From assembly GCA_902802375.1 (NCBI GenBank), contig CADCLS010000008.1:1-61839 (forward strand): DNA of 61,839 nt. Direction: 5' to 3'. Shown here piece after piece: positions 1 through 7,813 of the stretch (position 1 is the stretch's first letter; every line of letters starts with the position of its first letter). This DNA is from Oscillospiraceae bacterium. GTDB taxonomy: Bacteria > Bacillota > Clostridia > Oscillospirales > Acutalibacteraceae. The notes beneath the pieces were generated by a model. That model was not told where the DNA came from. It did not search any database and was given only the letters and a program-made list of their open reading frames with translations. Made by a program: the position numbers and the translations under genes.

Positions 1-47
1 AGCGATGATTCCTTTTGAATTGGTGTGTAGCAACTCAATTCTACCAC

Positions 48-74
48 AGAATCTTCGCTATGGATTCTTTTTTT
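48..74 (+). terminator. Putative Rho-independent terminator
   Basis: AGAATC (48-53) and GATTCT (63-68) form a 6-bp stem with a 9-nt loop, followed by a run of six T. It would end a plus-strand transcript entering from the left of the window. No gene belonging to it is visible. The stem is short and AT-rich, so the call is tentative. Confidence 0.4.
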
Positions 75-175
75 ACTATTGTAACTTCATTTTACAATCT
101 GCGATTTTAATTTCTTCCTTTCGTAAATCATAAAATATAATTGTTTCTACAACCCATTTTCAAACAGCGTTCACA

Positions 176-304
176 TTAAGTTATCCCCCACTCTTTTTTT
201 CGCCACTCGCTTGGCGACATGTCATACTTAGCTTTAAATACACGGTTGAAATTTGATATCGAACCAAAACCACACATAAAAGCAATTTCGGTCATAGGCA
301 GATA
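176..304 (-). pseudogene. AraC-family regulator C-terminal fragment (decayed)
   Basis: Read on the minus strand, the 42 codons before the stop at 176-178 give LPMTEIAFMCGFGSISNFNR and then VFKAKYDMSPSEWRKK. This is the second helix-turn-helix of an AraC/XylS-type activator, with the usual EIAF-CGF-S-S-F-R-F pattern and P-SEWRK end. An in-frame TGA (305-307) stands just upstream, and no other part of an AraC protein is recognisable in the adjoining DNA. It is therefore a relic of a lost regulator, not a working gene. The surrounding DNA is clearly more AT-rich than the core genome to the right. Confidence 0.7.
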
Positions 305-765
305 TCATACTGGAACTGTTTTTTACAAAATTGACACCGACATTTCGATACAAGTTATAATCCGTTTTATTTTATTCACATCTAATTAACTATTTGTTCA
401 TACACATCACCTTATTTTATCATTATACTTACTTATACTCTATTGCGCTAACAGAAAGCGAATATAAACAATGCAAAATTTCATTTTATATTTTTTAAAA
501 TATTTACATTTTTATCAACCTTTCACCAAATAAGTTGATTTCATTTGTCGCTTGTGACGAAAAAAATCAAATAAAATAACTATACACCATAAATTTTAAC
601 CTGCTCAAAAGTGAAAAATCAATAAGATTAAAAGTGAAACATAAAAACACTAAATATTATAATTGGTATCTTCGCTATTACATTATGTATTATAACACTC
701 TACCAATTATAAATCAACACTATTAGTGTTTGTTTGTTACAATTTCAAATAATATATACTATTCG
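305..765. other. AT-rich intergenic stretch without recognisable gene
   Basis: No convincing coding sequence is seen on either strand. Minor structures are the 15-bp palindrome AACACTATTAGTGTT (716-730) and a pair of inverted octamers, AATTGGTA near 661 and TACCAATT near 701. A stretch ATCTTCGCTAT occurs both at 51-61 and near 668-678. These may be decayed ends of mobile DNA. No function can be assigned. Confidence 0.5.
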
Positions 766-1053
766 TTAGAAACATTCTCTAATGGCGGTAAACTGCTTTT
801 CCCCCTTTAAATATCCCATAAAACTTGATACACTTATCTTTGGCGGTATTGATACCAAAAAATGTATATGGTCGGGACAGGCTTCTGCTTCAATAATCTC
901 TACACCTTTCCATTCACATAGTTTTCTTATTATTTGCCCTATATCCGCTTTTATCTTTTCGTAGATTACTTGCCTTCTGTACTTGGGTGCAAAAACTATG
1001 TGGTATTTGCAATTCCACGCTGTATGTGCTATACTACTTTTGTCGATTTTCAT
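766..1053 (-). pseudogene. tnpA: IS200/IS605-type transposase TnpA, truncated and frameshifted
   Basis: The 95-residue product matches the N-terminal two thirds of IS200-family Y1 HUH transposases (normally about 130-155 aa), which nick single-stranded DNA. The metal-binding HxH is present in PDHIHFLVSIPP, followed by SSFMGYLKG. After LKG the reading frame goes wrong. Dropping one base of the five-C run at 801-805 restores the family sequence GKSSL, so a one-base insertion is the likely lesion. Sequence homologous to the rest of the protein, including the helix with the catalytic tyrosine, is absent past about 780. A good ribosome binding site (AGGAGG, near 1059-1064) precedes the ATG. The copy is inactive. 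Confidence 0.85.
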
Positions 1054-1150
1054 AATTGACCTCCTATGTCTTTAATGCTTGTGGTTGACAGACCTCTTAC
1101 ATTATACCATAGGAGTTTCTTTCTTTACTCATCGGCAAAAGCCTCTTTTG

Positions 1151-1173
1151 AACCACTCGCTTAGCGAGTGGTT
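1151..1173. repeat. IS200-type left-end hairpin
   Basis: AACCACTCGC, TTA, GCGAGTGGTT form a perfect 10-bp stem with a 3-nt loop, about 100 bp upstream of the tnpA start. IS200/IS605 elements carry sub-terminal hairpins at this position that TnpA binds for strand cleavage. The matching right-end hairpin is missing because the element is truncated beyond about 780. Confidence 0.6.
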
Positions 1174-1190
1174 TTCTTGATACAACAAAA

Positions 1191-1215
1191 AAGCAGATGC
1201 TTTAGACATCTGCTT
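1191..1215 (-). terminator. Terminator of the adhE-kinase operon
   Basis: On the minus strand AAGCAGATG, a 7-nt loop and CATCTGCTT form a perfect 9-bp stem followed by TTTTGTTG. It lies 7 bp after the kinase stop codon. Confidence 0.85.
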
Positions 1216-1221
1216 TAACAA

Positions 1222-1962
1222 TTATTGAAATTCGAAGACATTCACCCAGGAATCAAGGAGTTCCTGTTCGCTTTCAATATTCTTTGTGCTTTCTGAACAT
1301 GCTACTATCGGCATCCAATACTGTATTAACTGAACAGGTATATCCGCTTTCTTCGAAAAGAGTTTAAGATATTTCTCCGCAAGCTCCTTTTTGCCTTCAA
1401 GATTAAATACAAGATAAGTTCTTGCTGCATCCGCGGATGCATTGCCCTGCGTCGCGTGAGACCAATCAATTACATAATATTCGCCTTTTTCTGTAACAAT
1501 AATATTAGATGGAACAAAGTCTCCGTGGAGTACTTTGTTGTGATCTTTTACATGTTCAAGTCTGTTATGAAGATCGTATCTTATAGTCGCTTCATATTTA
1601 GAAGCGCTGATTTTTGAATGCATTTTATCCTTAATCTTATTTAGATGCGGCGCACGCTGTTCAAAAATTTTAAGCTGCAAATCCACAAATTTTTCCAGGT
1701 ATTCATTCTCTTTTTCGGGATTTTCCCGCATTAATTCTTCGAGCGTTTTTCCCTCAATATAGCTTGTAACAATTGCCCAACCGTCGTCACGCTTTTCTAC
1801 ATATAAAAGTTCAGGTGTGTTGATGTCGGTTTCTTCGATCCGCGCAAGATTGAGTGCCTCATTGAGCACATCGGATTTTTTAAAACTGTTGCCAAAAACC
1901 TTAAATAGTTTTTTTCCGTCACGATATATTTTCTTGTTATCCCTTTCGATGAGCGTCGTCAT
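1222..1962 (-). CDS. APH-fold small-molecule phosphotransferase (kinase-like)
   Basis: This 246-residue protein has the aminoglycoside/choline kinase fold. The catalytic loop HGDFVPSNII (about residue 146) is followed by the metal-binding YVIDWSHA (about 164-171), matching the H-G-D-x4-N and D-x-D/W motifs of the family. The N-terminal lobe ends in the hinge-like VTSYIEGKTLEEL. The substrate cannot be told from sequence: it could be an antibiotic, choline, a sugar or a metabolite. The ATG has a strong AGGAG site. The gene starts 17 bp after the adhE stop, so the two are probably co-transcribed, and a hairpin terminator follows. No link to ethanol metabolism is obvious. Confidence 0.75.
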   Translation of the reverse strand: MTTLIERDNKKIYRDGKKLFKVFGNSFKKSDVLNEALNLARIEETDINTPELLYVEKRDDGWAIVTSYIEGKTLEELMRENPEKENEYLEKFVDLQLKIFEQRAPHLNKIKDKMHSKISASKYEATIRYDLHNRLEHVKDHNKVLHGDFVPSNIIVTEKGEYYVIDWSHATQGNASADAARTYLVFNLEGKKELAEKYLKLFSKKADIPVQLIQYWMPIVACSESTKNIESEQELLDSWVNVFEFQ

Positions 1963-1979
1963 AATATCTATCTCCTTTT

Positions 1980-4577
1980 TTATTTTCCGTAATAGGCACG
2001 AATATACATATCCTTAATTTCACTCATAAGCGGATATCTCGGATTTGCGCCGGTGCATTGGTCATCATAAGCATTTTCCACCATCTCGTCAAGAGTCGCC
2101 ATAAAGTCATCTTCTTTGATTCCATATTCCTTTATAGACTTTTTGATGCCAATTTGTTCTTTTAGTCTTTCTATCTTTGCAATAAGACCCTTGAGTTTTT
2201 CATCATCGTTTTTACCGGCAATTCCGAGAGATTCGGCAATTTCAGCATACCTTCTGAGCGTTTTAGGATAATCATACTGCGGAAATGTTCCCATTTTAGC
2301 AGGAACTTCTGCCGCATTGAATTCCATTACATAACTTATAAGAAGTGCATTTGCAATACCGTGCGGCAGGTGGTGATAAGCACCGAGCTTATGAGCCATA
2401 GAGTGACAAATACCAAGAAAAGCATTTGCAAACGCCATGCCTGCCATAGTAGCAGCATTTGCCATTTTCTCACGGGCCACAGGATCTTTTTCGCCATTAT
2501 CGTAAGCTCTTGGAAGGTACTCAAATATATCCTTAAGTGCCTGGATAGCAAGCCCGTCCGTATACGAAGTTGCCATCATAGAAGCATATGCCTCAAGAGC
2601 ATGAGTTACCGCATCTATACCTGAAGCAGAAGTAAGTCCTTTTGGAGCGTTCATCTGCATATCGGCGTCAACAATAGCCATATTAGGCATAAGCTCATAA
2701 TCCGCAAGAGGATATTTTGTAGAAGTGACTTCATCTGTTATGACGGCAAAAGGTGTTACTTCAGAGCCTGTTCCTGCCGAAGTTGGAACAGCAACGAAAT
2801 ATGCCTTTTCGCCCATTTTGGGAAACTTGTATATTCTTTTTCTTATATCCATAAAGCGCATTGCAAGATCAAAGAAATCAACTTCAGGATGTTCGTAAAG
2901 TACCCACATTATCTTGGCAGCATCCATTGCTGAACCGCCGCCTACAGCGATTATACAATCAGGCTCAAAGGCATTCATCTGCTCTGCACCTTTTTTAGCA
3001 CAAGCGAGCGTTGGATCCGGGGCAACATCAAAAAATGTTGTATGCTTAATGCCCATACTGTCAAGCTTGTCGGTTATTGATTTGGTATACCCGTTTGCAT
3101 AAAGGAAATTATCGGTTACAATAAATACTTTTTCTTTGTTAAGAAGTGAACCTATTTCGTCAATTGCATAAGGTAAACAACCCCTTTTTACATAAACCTT
3201 TTCAGGTGCTCTGAACCAAAGCATATTTTCCCTCCTTATCGCAACTGTTTTTGTATTCATCAAGTGCTTTACTCCCACATTCTCTGAAACGGAATTTCCG
3301 CCCCAAGAACCACATCCGAGAGTGAGGGACGGAGATATTCCGAAATTATACAAGTCCCCTATGCCGCCAAAAGAAGAAGGAGTGTTAACAAGTATTCTTC
3401 CGGTTTTCATTCGGGAAGTGAATTTGTTGAGCTTTTCGGTTTCTTTATTCTCGTCTATATAAATAGATGCTGTGTGACCGTAACCACCGTCTTCAATTAA
3501 GCGCTCCGCCTTATTGAGCGCATCATCGAAGCTTTTGGCTTTATACATTGCAAGAACGGGTGAAAGTTTTTCATGTGCAAAAGCCTCACTTATATCAACG
3601 CTTTCCACCTCGCCGATTAGAATTTTTGTGCTTTCTGGAACTTTAACTCCTGCCAAGGCTGCAATATCAACGGGCTTTTGCCCTACAATTTTTGCATTTA
3701 ATGCACCGTTAATTATTATAGTGTTTCTAACCTTATCAATTTCGTCAGGTTTAAGAAAATAGCATCCCCTATATTCAAACTCTTTCTTAACTTTATCATA
3801 AACACTGCTATGTGCGATAACGCTTTGCTCGCTTGCACAAATCATACCGTTATCAAAGGTTTTTGAATGTATAATTGAATTTACGGCAAATCTGATATTT
3901 GCGCTCTCATCGATGATAGCAGGAACATTGCCTGCCCCTACGCCAAGCGCAGGCTTACCGCTTGAATACGCCGCTTTTACCATTCCAGGACCGCCTGTTG
4001 CAAGAATAATATCCGATTCTTTCATAAGAATATCGGTCATCTGCAGGGCCGGTGCATCTATCCAACTTATAATTCCTTCCGGAGCCCCGGCATTTACCGC
4101 CGCTTCAAGTACCGTCTTTGCGGCGGCAATTGTGCTTTTCTTTGCTCTCGGATGAGGAGAAATGATAATTCCGTTACGAGTTTTTAAGGATATAAGAGTC
4201 TTGAAAATCGCAGTGGATGTTGGATTTGTTGTGGGTATAACAGCGGCGATAACGCCTATAGGCTCGGCGATTTTTTGAATACCGGCCGATTTATCTTCAA
4301 AAATCACTCCGACCGTCTTGGTGTCCTTATATGCGTTATAAATATACTCAGCCGCATAATGGTTTTTTATGATTTTATCTTCAAGTATACCCATACCAGT
4401 TTCTTCAACCGCTTGTTTAGCAAGTGGAATTCTCGCCTTATTTGCCGCCATAGCAGCTGCAAAAAAGATTTTATCGACTTTCTCTTGAGTGTATGTCGAA
4501 AATTTCTTTTGTGCCTTTTGAACGCGCAGAATTTCCTTTTGAAGTTTTTCCGGTGTATCAACTATTTCTCTTTCCAT
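1980..4577 (-). CDS. adhE: Bifunctional acetaldehyde-CoA / alcohol dehydrogenase
   Basis: AdhE reduces acetyl-CoA to acetaldehyde and then ethanol, oxidising two NADH, and is a main electron sink in fermenting Clostridia. The 865-aa length is normal. Residues 1 to about 440 are the aldehyde dehydrogenase domain with catalytic Cys247 in NGMICASEQ and the NAD-site GVGAGNVPA. After the linker (ending near IRRENMLWF) comes the iron-dependent alcohol dehydrogenase domain with GGGSAMDAAK and the metal-ligand segments GIDAVTHALEAY and CHSMAHKLGAYHHLPHG. Both active sites look intact. The start ATG follows GGGAGGATATAA. The protein is expected to assemble into spirosome filaments, as known for the family. 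Transcription starts from the promoter just upstream. Confidence 0.96.
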   Translation of the reverse strand: MEREIVDTPEKLQKEILRVQKAQKKFSTYTQEKVDKIFFAAAMAANKARIPLAKQAVEETGMGILEDKIIKNHYAAEYIYNAYKDTKTVGVIFEDKSAGIQKIAEPIGVIAAVIPTTNPTSTAIFKTLISLKTRNGIIISPHPRAKKSTIAAAKTVLEAAVNAGAPEGIISWIDAPALQMTDILMKESDIILATGGPGMVKAAYSSGKPALGVGAGNVPAIIDESANIRFAVNSIIHSKTFDNGMICASEQSVIAHSSVYDKVKKEFEYRGCYFLKPDEIDKVRNTIIINGALNAKIVGQKPVDIAALAGVKVPESTKILIGEVESVDISEAFAHEKLSPVLAMYKAKSFDDALNKAERLIEDGGYGHTASIYIDENKETEKLNKFTSRMKTGRILVNTPSSFGGIGDLYNFGISPSLTLGCGSWGGNSVSENVGVKHLMNTKTVAIRRENMLWFRAPEKVYVKRGCLPYAIDEIGSLLNKEKVFIVTDNFLYANGYTKSITDKLDSMGIKHTTFFDVAPDPTLACAKKGAEQMNAFEPDCIIAVGGGSAMDAAKIMWVLYEHPEVDFFDLAMRFMDIRKRIYKFPKMGEKAYFVAVPTSAGTGSEVTPFAVITDEVTSTKYPLADYELMPNMAIVDADMQMNAPKGLTSASGIDAVTHALEAYASMMATSYTDGLAIQALKDIFEYLPRAYDNGEKDPVAREKMANAATMAGMAFANAFLGICHSMAHKLGAYHHLPHGIANALLISYVMEFNAAEVPAKMGTFPQYDYPKTLRRYAEIAESLGIAGKNDDEKLKGLIAKIERLKEQIGIKKSIKEYGIKEDDFMATLDEMVENAYDDQCTGANPRYPLMSEIKDMYIRAYYGK

Positions 4578-4621
4578 TTATATCCTCCCTAAAAAGATTG
4601 ATAAAAATTTAACATTCTACC

Positions 4622-4653
4622 ATTATAATACTACCATTTGTTAAAAAATGCAA
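4622..4653 (-). promoter_or_regulatory. adhE promoter
   Basis: On the minus strand, -35 TTGCAT (4653-4648) and -10 TATTAT (4630-4625, overlapping a TATAAT at 4627-4622) are 17 bp apart. The spacer contains TTTTAACAAAT, which resembles one half of the Rex operator (TTGTTAAnnnnTTAACAA). Rex is the NADH-sensing repressor that usually controls adhE in Firmicutes. Only a half-site is visible, so Rex control is a guess. Confidence 0.5.
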
Positions 4654-4717
4654 CCATTTAATTTTTAATCCGCATTACGCGAATTCAGGTCGTTTATTAA
4701 ATTGAAAATAATGATTA

Positions 4718-5413
4718 TTACATAAATATATCCGCATAATCCTTACTCTGCGCCATAGATACGAAGTCGCCGGCGCCGACGATTATATGGTCTATAAGGT
4801 ATATGCCTATATTCCTGAGCGTATCAGAAAGGCTTTTTGTAATCTCGCTATCCTTCATACTCGGAAGCGCTATTCCGCTTGGATGATTGTGAACGAGCAC
4901 CGCCGCCACGGCATTATGACGGATAAGTATACCTATAACATCACGGAATGAAATGCCGACTGAAGAAATATCGCCGTCCGACAAAAAGTCAAAACCTAAA
5001 AGCTTGCCTTTACCGTCAAGCGATATAATTGCTGCGCGCTCATTTGGTATGCCAACATACTTATTTACGGCAAACTTGCCAAGCTCGTCAATACCCCTGA
5101 AAAATTCCTGCTTATTCTCTTTTTGACTTAAATATATCCTCGCAATAGGTATAATTGATTTTAGAAGTACAGCAGACCTCTCTCCGATACCGTCCACCGC
5201 CATAAGCTCGCTTATAGGCGCATCAAACACGCCTGAAAGTGAGCCGAATTTTTCAATAAGCATGTGACCTATATCGTTTGTATCTTTTCGGCTTATTGAG
5301 TAAAACAACAGAAATTCAAGCACCTTATGGTCGGGAGTGCTTTCGTTAATTCCGTTTTTCAAAATTTCCTCTCTCATCCGCTGACGGTGACCGTCATGAA
5401 TTGAATCAGCCAT
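4718..5413 (-). CDS. radC: RadC/MPN-JAMM domain protein
   Basis: The 231-aa protein has the two RadC parts. An N-terminal helix-hairpin-helix region includes VDGIGERSA (about 73-81). A C-terminal JAB/MPN metalloprotease-like domain has the zinc motif HNHPSG with H175, H177 and D188. The biological role of RadC is unsettled; the old link to DNA repair is not supported in E. coli. The gene starts 14 bp after the ABC permease and closes the long minus-strand operon that begins near 12034. No strong terminator is visible between it and adhE. Confidence 0.9.
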   Translation of the reverse strand: MADSIHDGHRQRMREEILKNGINESTPDHKVLEFLLFYSISRKDTNDIGHMLIEKFGSLSGVFDAPISELMAVDGIGERSAVLLKSIIPIARIYLSQKENKQEFFRGIDELGKFAVNKYVGIPNERAAIISLDGKGKLLGFDFLSDGDISSVGISFRDVIGILIRHNAVAAVLVHNHPSGIALPSMKDSEITKSLSDTLRNIGIYLIDHIIVGAGDFVSMAQSKDYADIFM

Positions 5414-5427
5414 AATAACCCCCGAGT

Positions 5428-7023
5428 TTACAATTCCTCAAAAATTTTAACACCTTTGTTATTTATAAAGCGGTATAAAAGTACCGAAAAAATCAGGAGA
5501 AATGCAAGTATTACTGTCATATAGACCCACGGGCGCAGGAAAGCGCCGAGAAAAAAATACAAAAGACCGGTCGCAAGCGAAATTCCAAGACCGCCGAAGA
5601 TTGCAAACAGAACGTTTAATCCCTGTTTTATGGGGACCACCTCATTTGTCCAATTGAGGTTTATCTTATGAAGACCGCAATACAGGCTGAAAAGCGCGTG
5701 GAATAAAACAAAAGTCAAGCATAAAAGCACCGTTAATATGCCGGTCATTATATCCGGACGAAGAGCTATTACAACGCAGTCGGCGCAGAACACCGACGGC
5801 ACAACATTTACATATATCTGAAGCAGCAGTTTTGATTTCAAAACCGTTTTTGTAGGCACCGGAAGCGACCGTATCTGCCAAAGGGTTTTTCCTTCGAGGG
5901 ATACAGACGGCGCCGCAATATCGTTCAAAGAAATCATAAAAAATATCAGTGCTACGGCGCCGACATATATTATCCCCTCAAACCCTGCAAACTGCTCTGT
6001 TAAAGCTTCTCTGAGCATAGCGCCTTTTATGATGACAAAGATCCCTGCCGCCACCATAAATACCGCACCAAGCCCACAGTTGAGCATATAATTCGGACTT
6101 GAAGTAAATCTTGAGAATTCTCTTGACAGCACTGCGCCAAACACCGTGCGCGAGTGTTGTTTTTTACTTTTATATGCAGATTTTTTAACGGTAGCCGTAC
6201 TTGTGGCAATTTTTATAAAGCTTTTTGAAATCACGAAAAGGGTTATAAAAAGCAGTAAAAGCACCGCTGTAACTACGGCGAAAAGCGATAATAAATCACC
6301 CTCGGCAGACCTGCCTATTATATAGGTGATATATGCTTTTTCCTTTATACTCTCACCGTAAATTACTGCATTTTTAATGAACTCGCCTATAAACGAGCTT
6401 GCCTTAAAATAAACAAAATAATAAAGTGCAAAAAATATAAGCGCTATAAGCACGGTAACAAAGCTTTTGTTTTTAAGTTTCAGGCTTATCCTTGCTACAA
6501 TGTAACCGAAAATACAGGAAAGCGAAAGTACCAATAGCGATACTGTAACGGGTAGTAAAACTGCGCCAATAACATTTTCTAAATTTGCAGGCACGGTTAT
6601 AAAATAAATCACAACAGCCGGAATTAAAACTATCGAGGAATACAAAAGCCCCATTAAATATACGCCTAAAAGACGCGATGTCATAATAGCACCTACTCGC
6701 ACCGGCAAGCAGAGCAGCAAATCGTTATCCTTTGCAAGATACAGTCCCGAATATGTGGAAAACACACTGCCGAAAACACCGAAAAGCACTGCAATCAAGG
6801 ATAAAAACAGATAATAAAGCCAGCCAAAGCCCATACTTATTATCGGGCTTAAAGAAAATGCCAGCGCGCCGAAAGTAGCTCCCATAATGAAAAGCATAAG
6901 AAATGCAAACAACAGGAAATAAAGCACGGTAGAAGCCTTCGACCTTGCCTTATTTTTTTTCATATCAAAAAAGTAAGCCTTAAATATTTCGGTAAGCTGC
7001 TTTTTGAGGAGAACCTTTATCAT
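5428..7023 (-). CDS. ABC exporter, membrane subunit
   Basis: A 531-aa, very hydrophobic protein with roughly a dozen predicted membrane spans (for example TVLYFLLFAFLMLFIMGATF near the N-terminus). It has the general look of the large two-half ABC permeases of Firmicutes that pair with one ATPase. The ATG overlaps the stop of the ATPase gene by 4 bp (ATGA), so the two subunits are translationally coupled. The substrate is unknown. Because the operon upstream encodes predicted envelope-modifying enzymes, export of a wall precursor, lipid or peptide is possible, but nothing in the sequence proves it. Confidence 0.75.
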   Translation of the reverse strand: MIKVLLKKQLTEIFKAYFFDMKKNKARSKASTVLYFLLFAFLMLFIMGATFGALAFSLSPIISMGFGWLYYLFLSLIAVLFGVFGSVFSTYSGLYLAKDNDLLLCLPVRVGAIMTSRLLGVYLMGLLYSSIVLIPAVVIYFITVPANLENVIGAVLLPVTVSLLVLSLSCIFGYIVARISLKLKNKSFVTVLIALIFFALYYFVYFKASSFIGEFIKNAVIYGESIKEKAYITYIIGRSAEGDLLSLFAVVTAVLLLLFITLFVISKSFIKIATSTATVKKSAYKSKKQHSRTVFGAVLSREFSRFTSSPNYMLNCGLGAVFMVAAGIFVIIKGAMLREALTEQFAGFEGIIYVGAVALIFFMISLNDIAAPSVSLEGKTLWQIRSLPVPTKTVLKSKLLLQIYVNVVPSVFCADCVVIALRPDIMTGILTVLLCLTFVLFHALFSLYCGLHKINLNWTNEVVPIKQGLNVLFAIFGGLGISLATGLLYFFLGAFLRPWVYMTVILAFLLIFSVLLYRFINNKGVKIFEEL

Positions 7024-7730
7024 TTCTCCGCCTCCAACTCTAAAAATACCGTTTCAAGGCTTTCATCGCCCTTAACCTCTTCCATTGTGCCCGATTTTAT
7101 AAGCTTGCCGTTTTTAATTATTGCAACCTTATTGCAAAGCTTTTCGGCGACCTCTAAAACATGGGTTGAAAAGAAAATAGCGCCGCCTGCGTCACACACT
7201 TCTCTCATCATCTCTTTAAGCGAGTGTGAAGCCTTTGGGTCAAGACCGACAAACGGCTCATCCATAATTATAAGCCGAGGGCTGTGAAGCCACGCCGAAA
7301 TTATTGCGAGCTTTTGCTTCATACCGTGTGAATACGCGCTGATGGGCTCGTTAAGGTCGTCCGTCAGCTCAAATATACCGGCATACTTTTTGATTTTCTC
7401 TTCCCTTTCTTTTTCGCTTACACCAAAAATATCGGCTATAAAATTAAGATACTTTATGCCTGTCATAAAATCGTATAAATCCGGATTATCGGGTATATAT
7501 GCTATCTGCTTTTTGAAGCTTATGGGGTCGGCGGTTATAGATATTCCGTCAAGTGTGATTTCACCGCCGTCAAAACTCTGTATACCGCAAACCGATTTAA
7601 GCGTTGTGGTCTTGCCGGCGCCGTTATGACCTATAAAGCCGTATATCTCGCCTCTATTTATCTCAAGAGATAAATCGTCAACAGCCTTTTTTTCGCCGAA
7701 GCTTTTAGTTAAATGTTCGATTTTAAGCAT
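7020..7730 (-). CDS. ABC exporter, ATP-binding subunit
   Basis: The 236-aa protein is a standard ABC-2-type ATPase: Walker A GHNGAGKTT (34-42), signature YSHGMKQKLAI, Walker B LIIMDEPFVGLD and the switch histidine in FFSTHVLEVAEKL. It would power the permease encoded next. The start is unusual in context. Its GAGG ribosome binding site lies inside a relic of an asnB 3' end (7733-7798), and the ATG follows that relic's TAA after only two bases. Confidence 0.9.
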   Translation of the reverse strand: MLKIEHLTKSFGEKKAVDDLSLEINRGEIYGFIGHNGAGKTTTLKSVCGIQSFDGGEITLDGISITADPISFKKQIAYIPDNPDLYDFMTGIKYLNFIADIFGVSEKEREEKIKKYAGIFELTDDLNEPISAYSHGMKQKLAIISAWLHSPRLIIMDEPFVGLDPKASHSLKEMMREVCDAGGAIFFSTHVLEVAEKLCNKVAIIKNGKLIKSGTMEEVKGDESLETVFLELEAEK

Positions 7731-7732
7731 AT

Positions 7733-7798
7733 TTATACCTCGTCAATAAAAATTGTTTTGCGCCATATAAGAAAAGCGCATATCACATAAACTTTCTT
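7733..7798 (-). pseudogene. Relic of a second asnB 3' end (22 codons)
   Basis: Read on the minus strand this intergenic DNA encodes KKVYVICAFLIWRKTIFIDE plus V and a stop. It lines up codon for codon with the end of the intact asnB next door (KKIYVIFSFLIWYKRFFIDE plus V, stop). The two copies differ at many third positions and some residues, so this is the tail of a diverged paralogue, not a recent tandem slip. No further homology is seen beyond it. It supplies the ribosome binding site of the downstream ABC ATPase. Confidence 0.85.
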
Positions 7799-7813
7799 GG
7801 CTCATTAAGTGCT

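Noticed and set aside
200-222. CCACTCGCTTGGCG resembling the IS200 hairpin arm at 1151-1160
   Set aside because: It lies inside the AraC relic and is explained by its MSPSEWR codons. There is no matching second arm.
4638-4656. Full Rex operator before adhE
   Set aside because: Only one half (TTGTTAAA) matches; the second half does not. It is noted as a possible half-site only.
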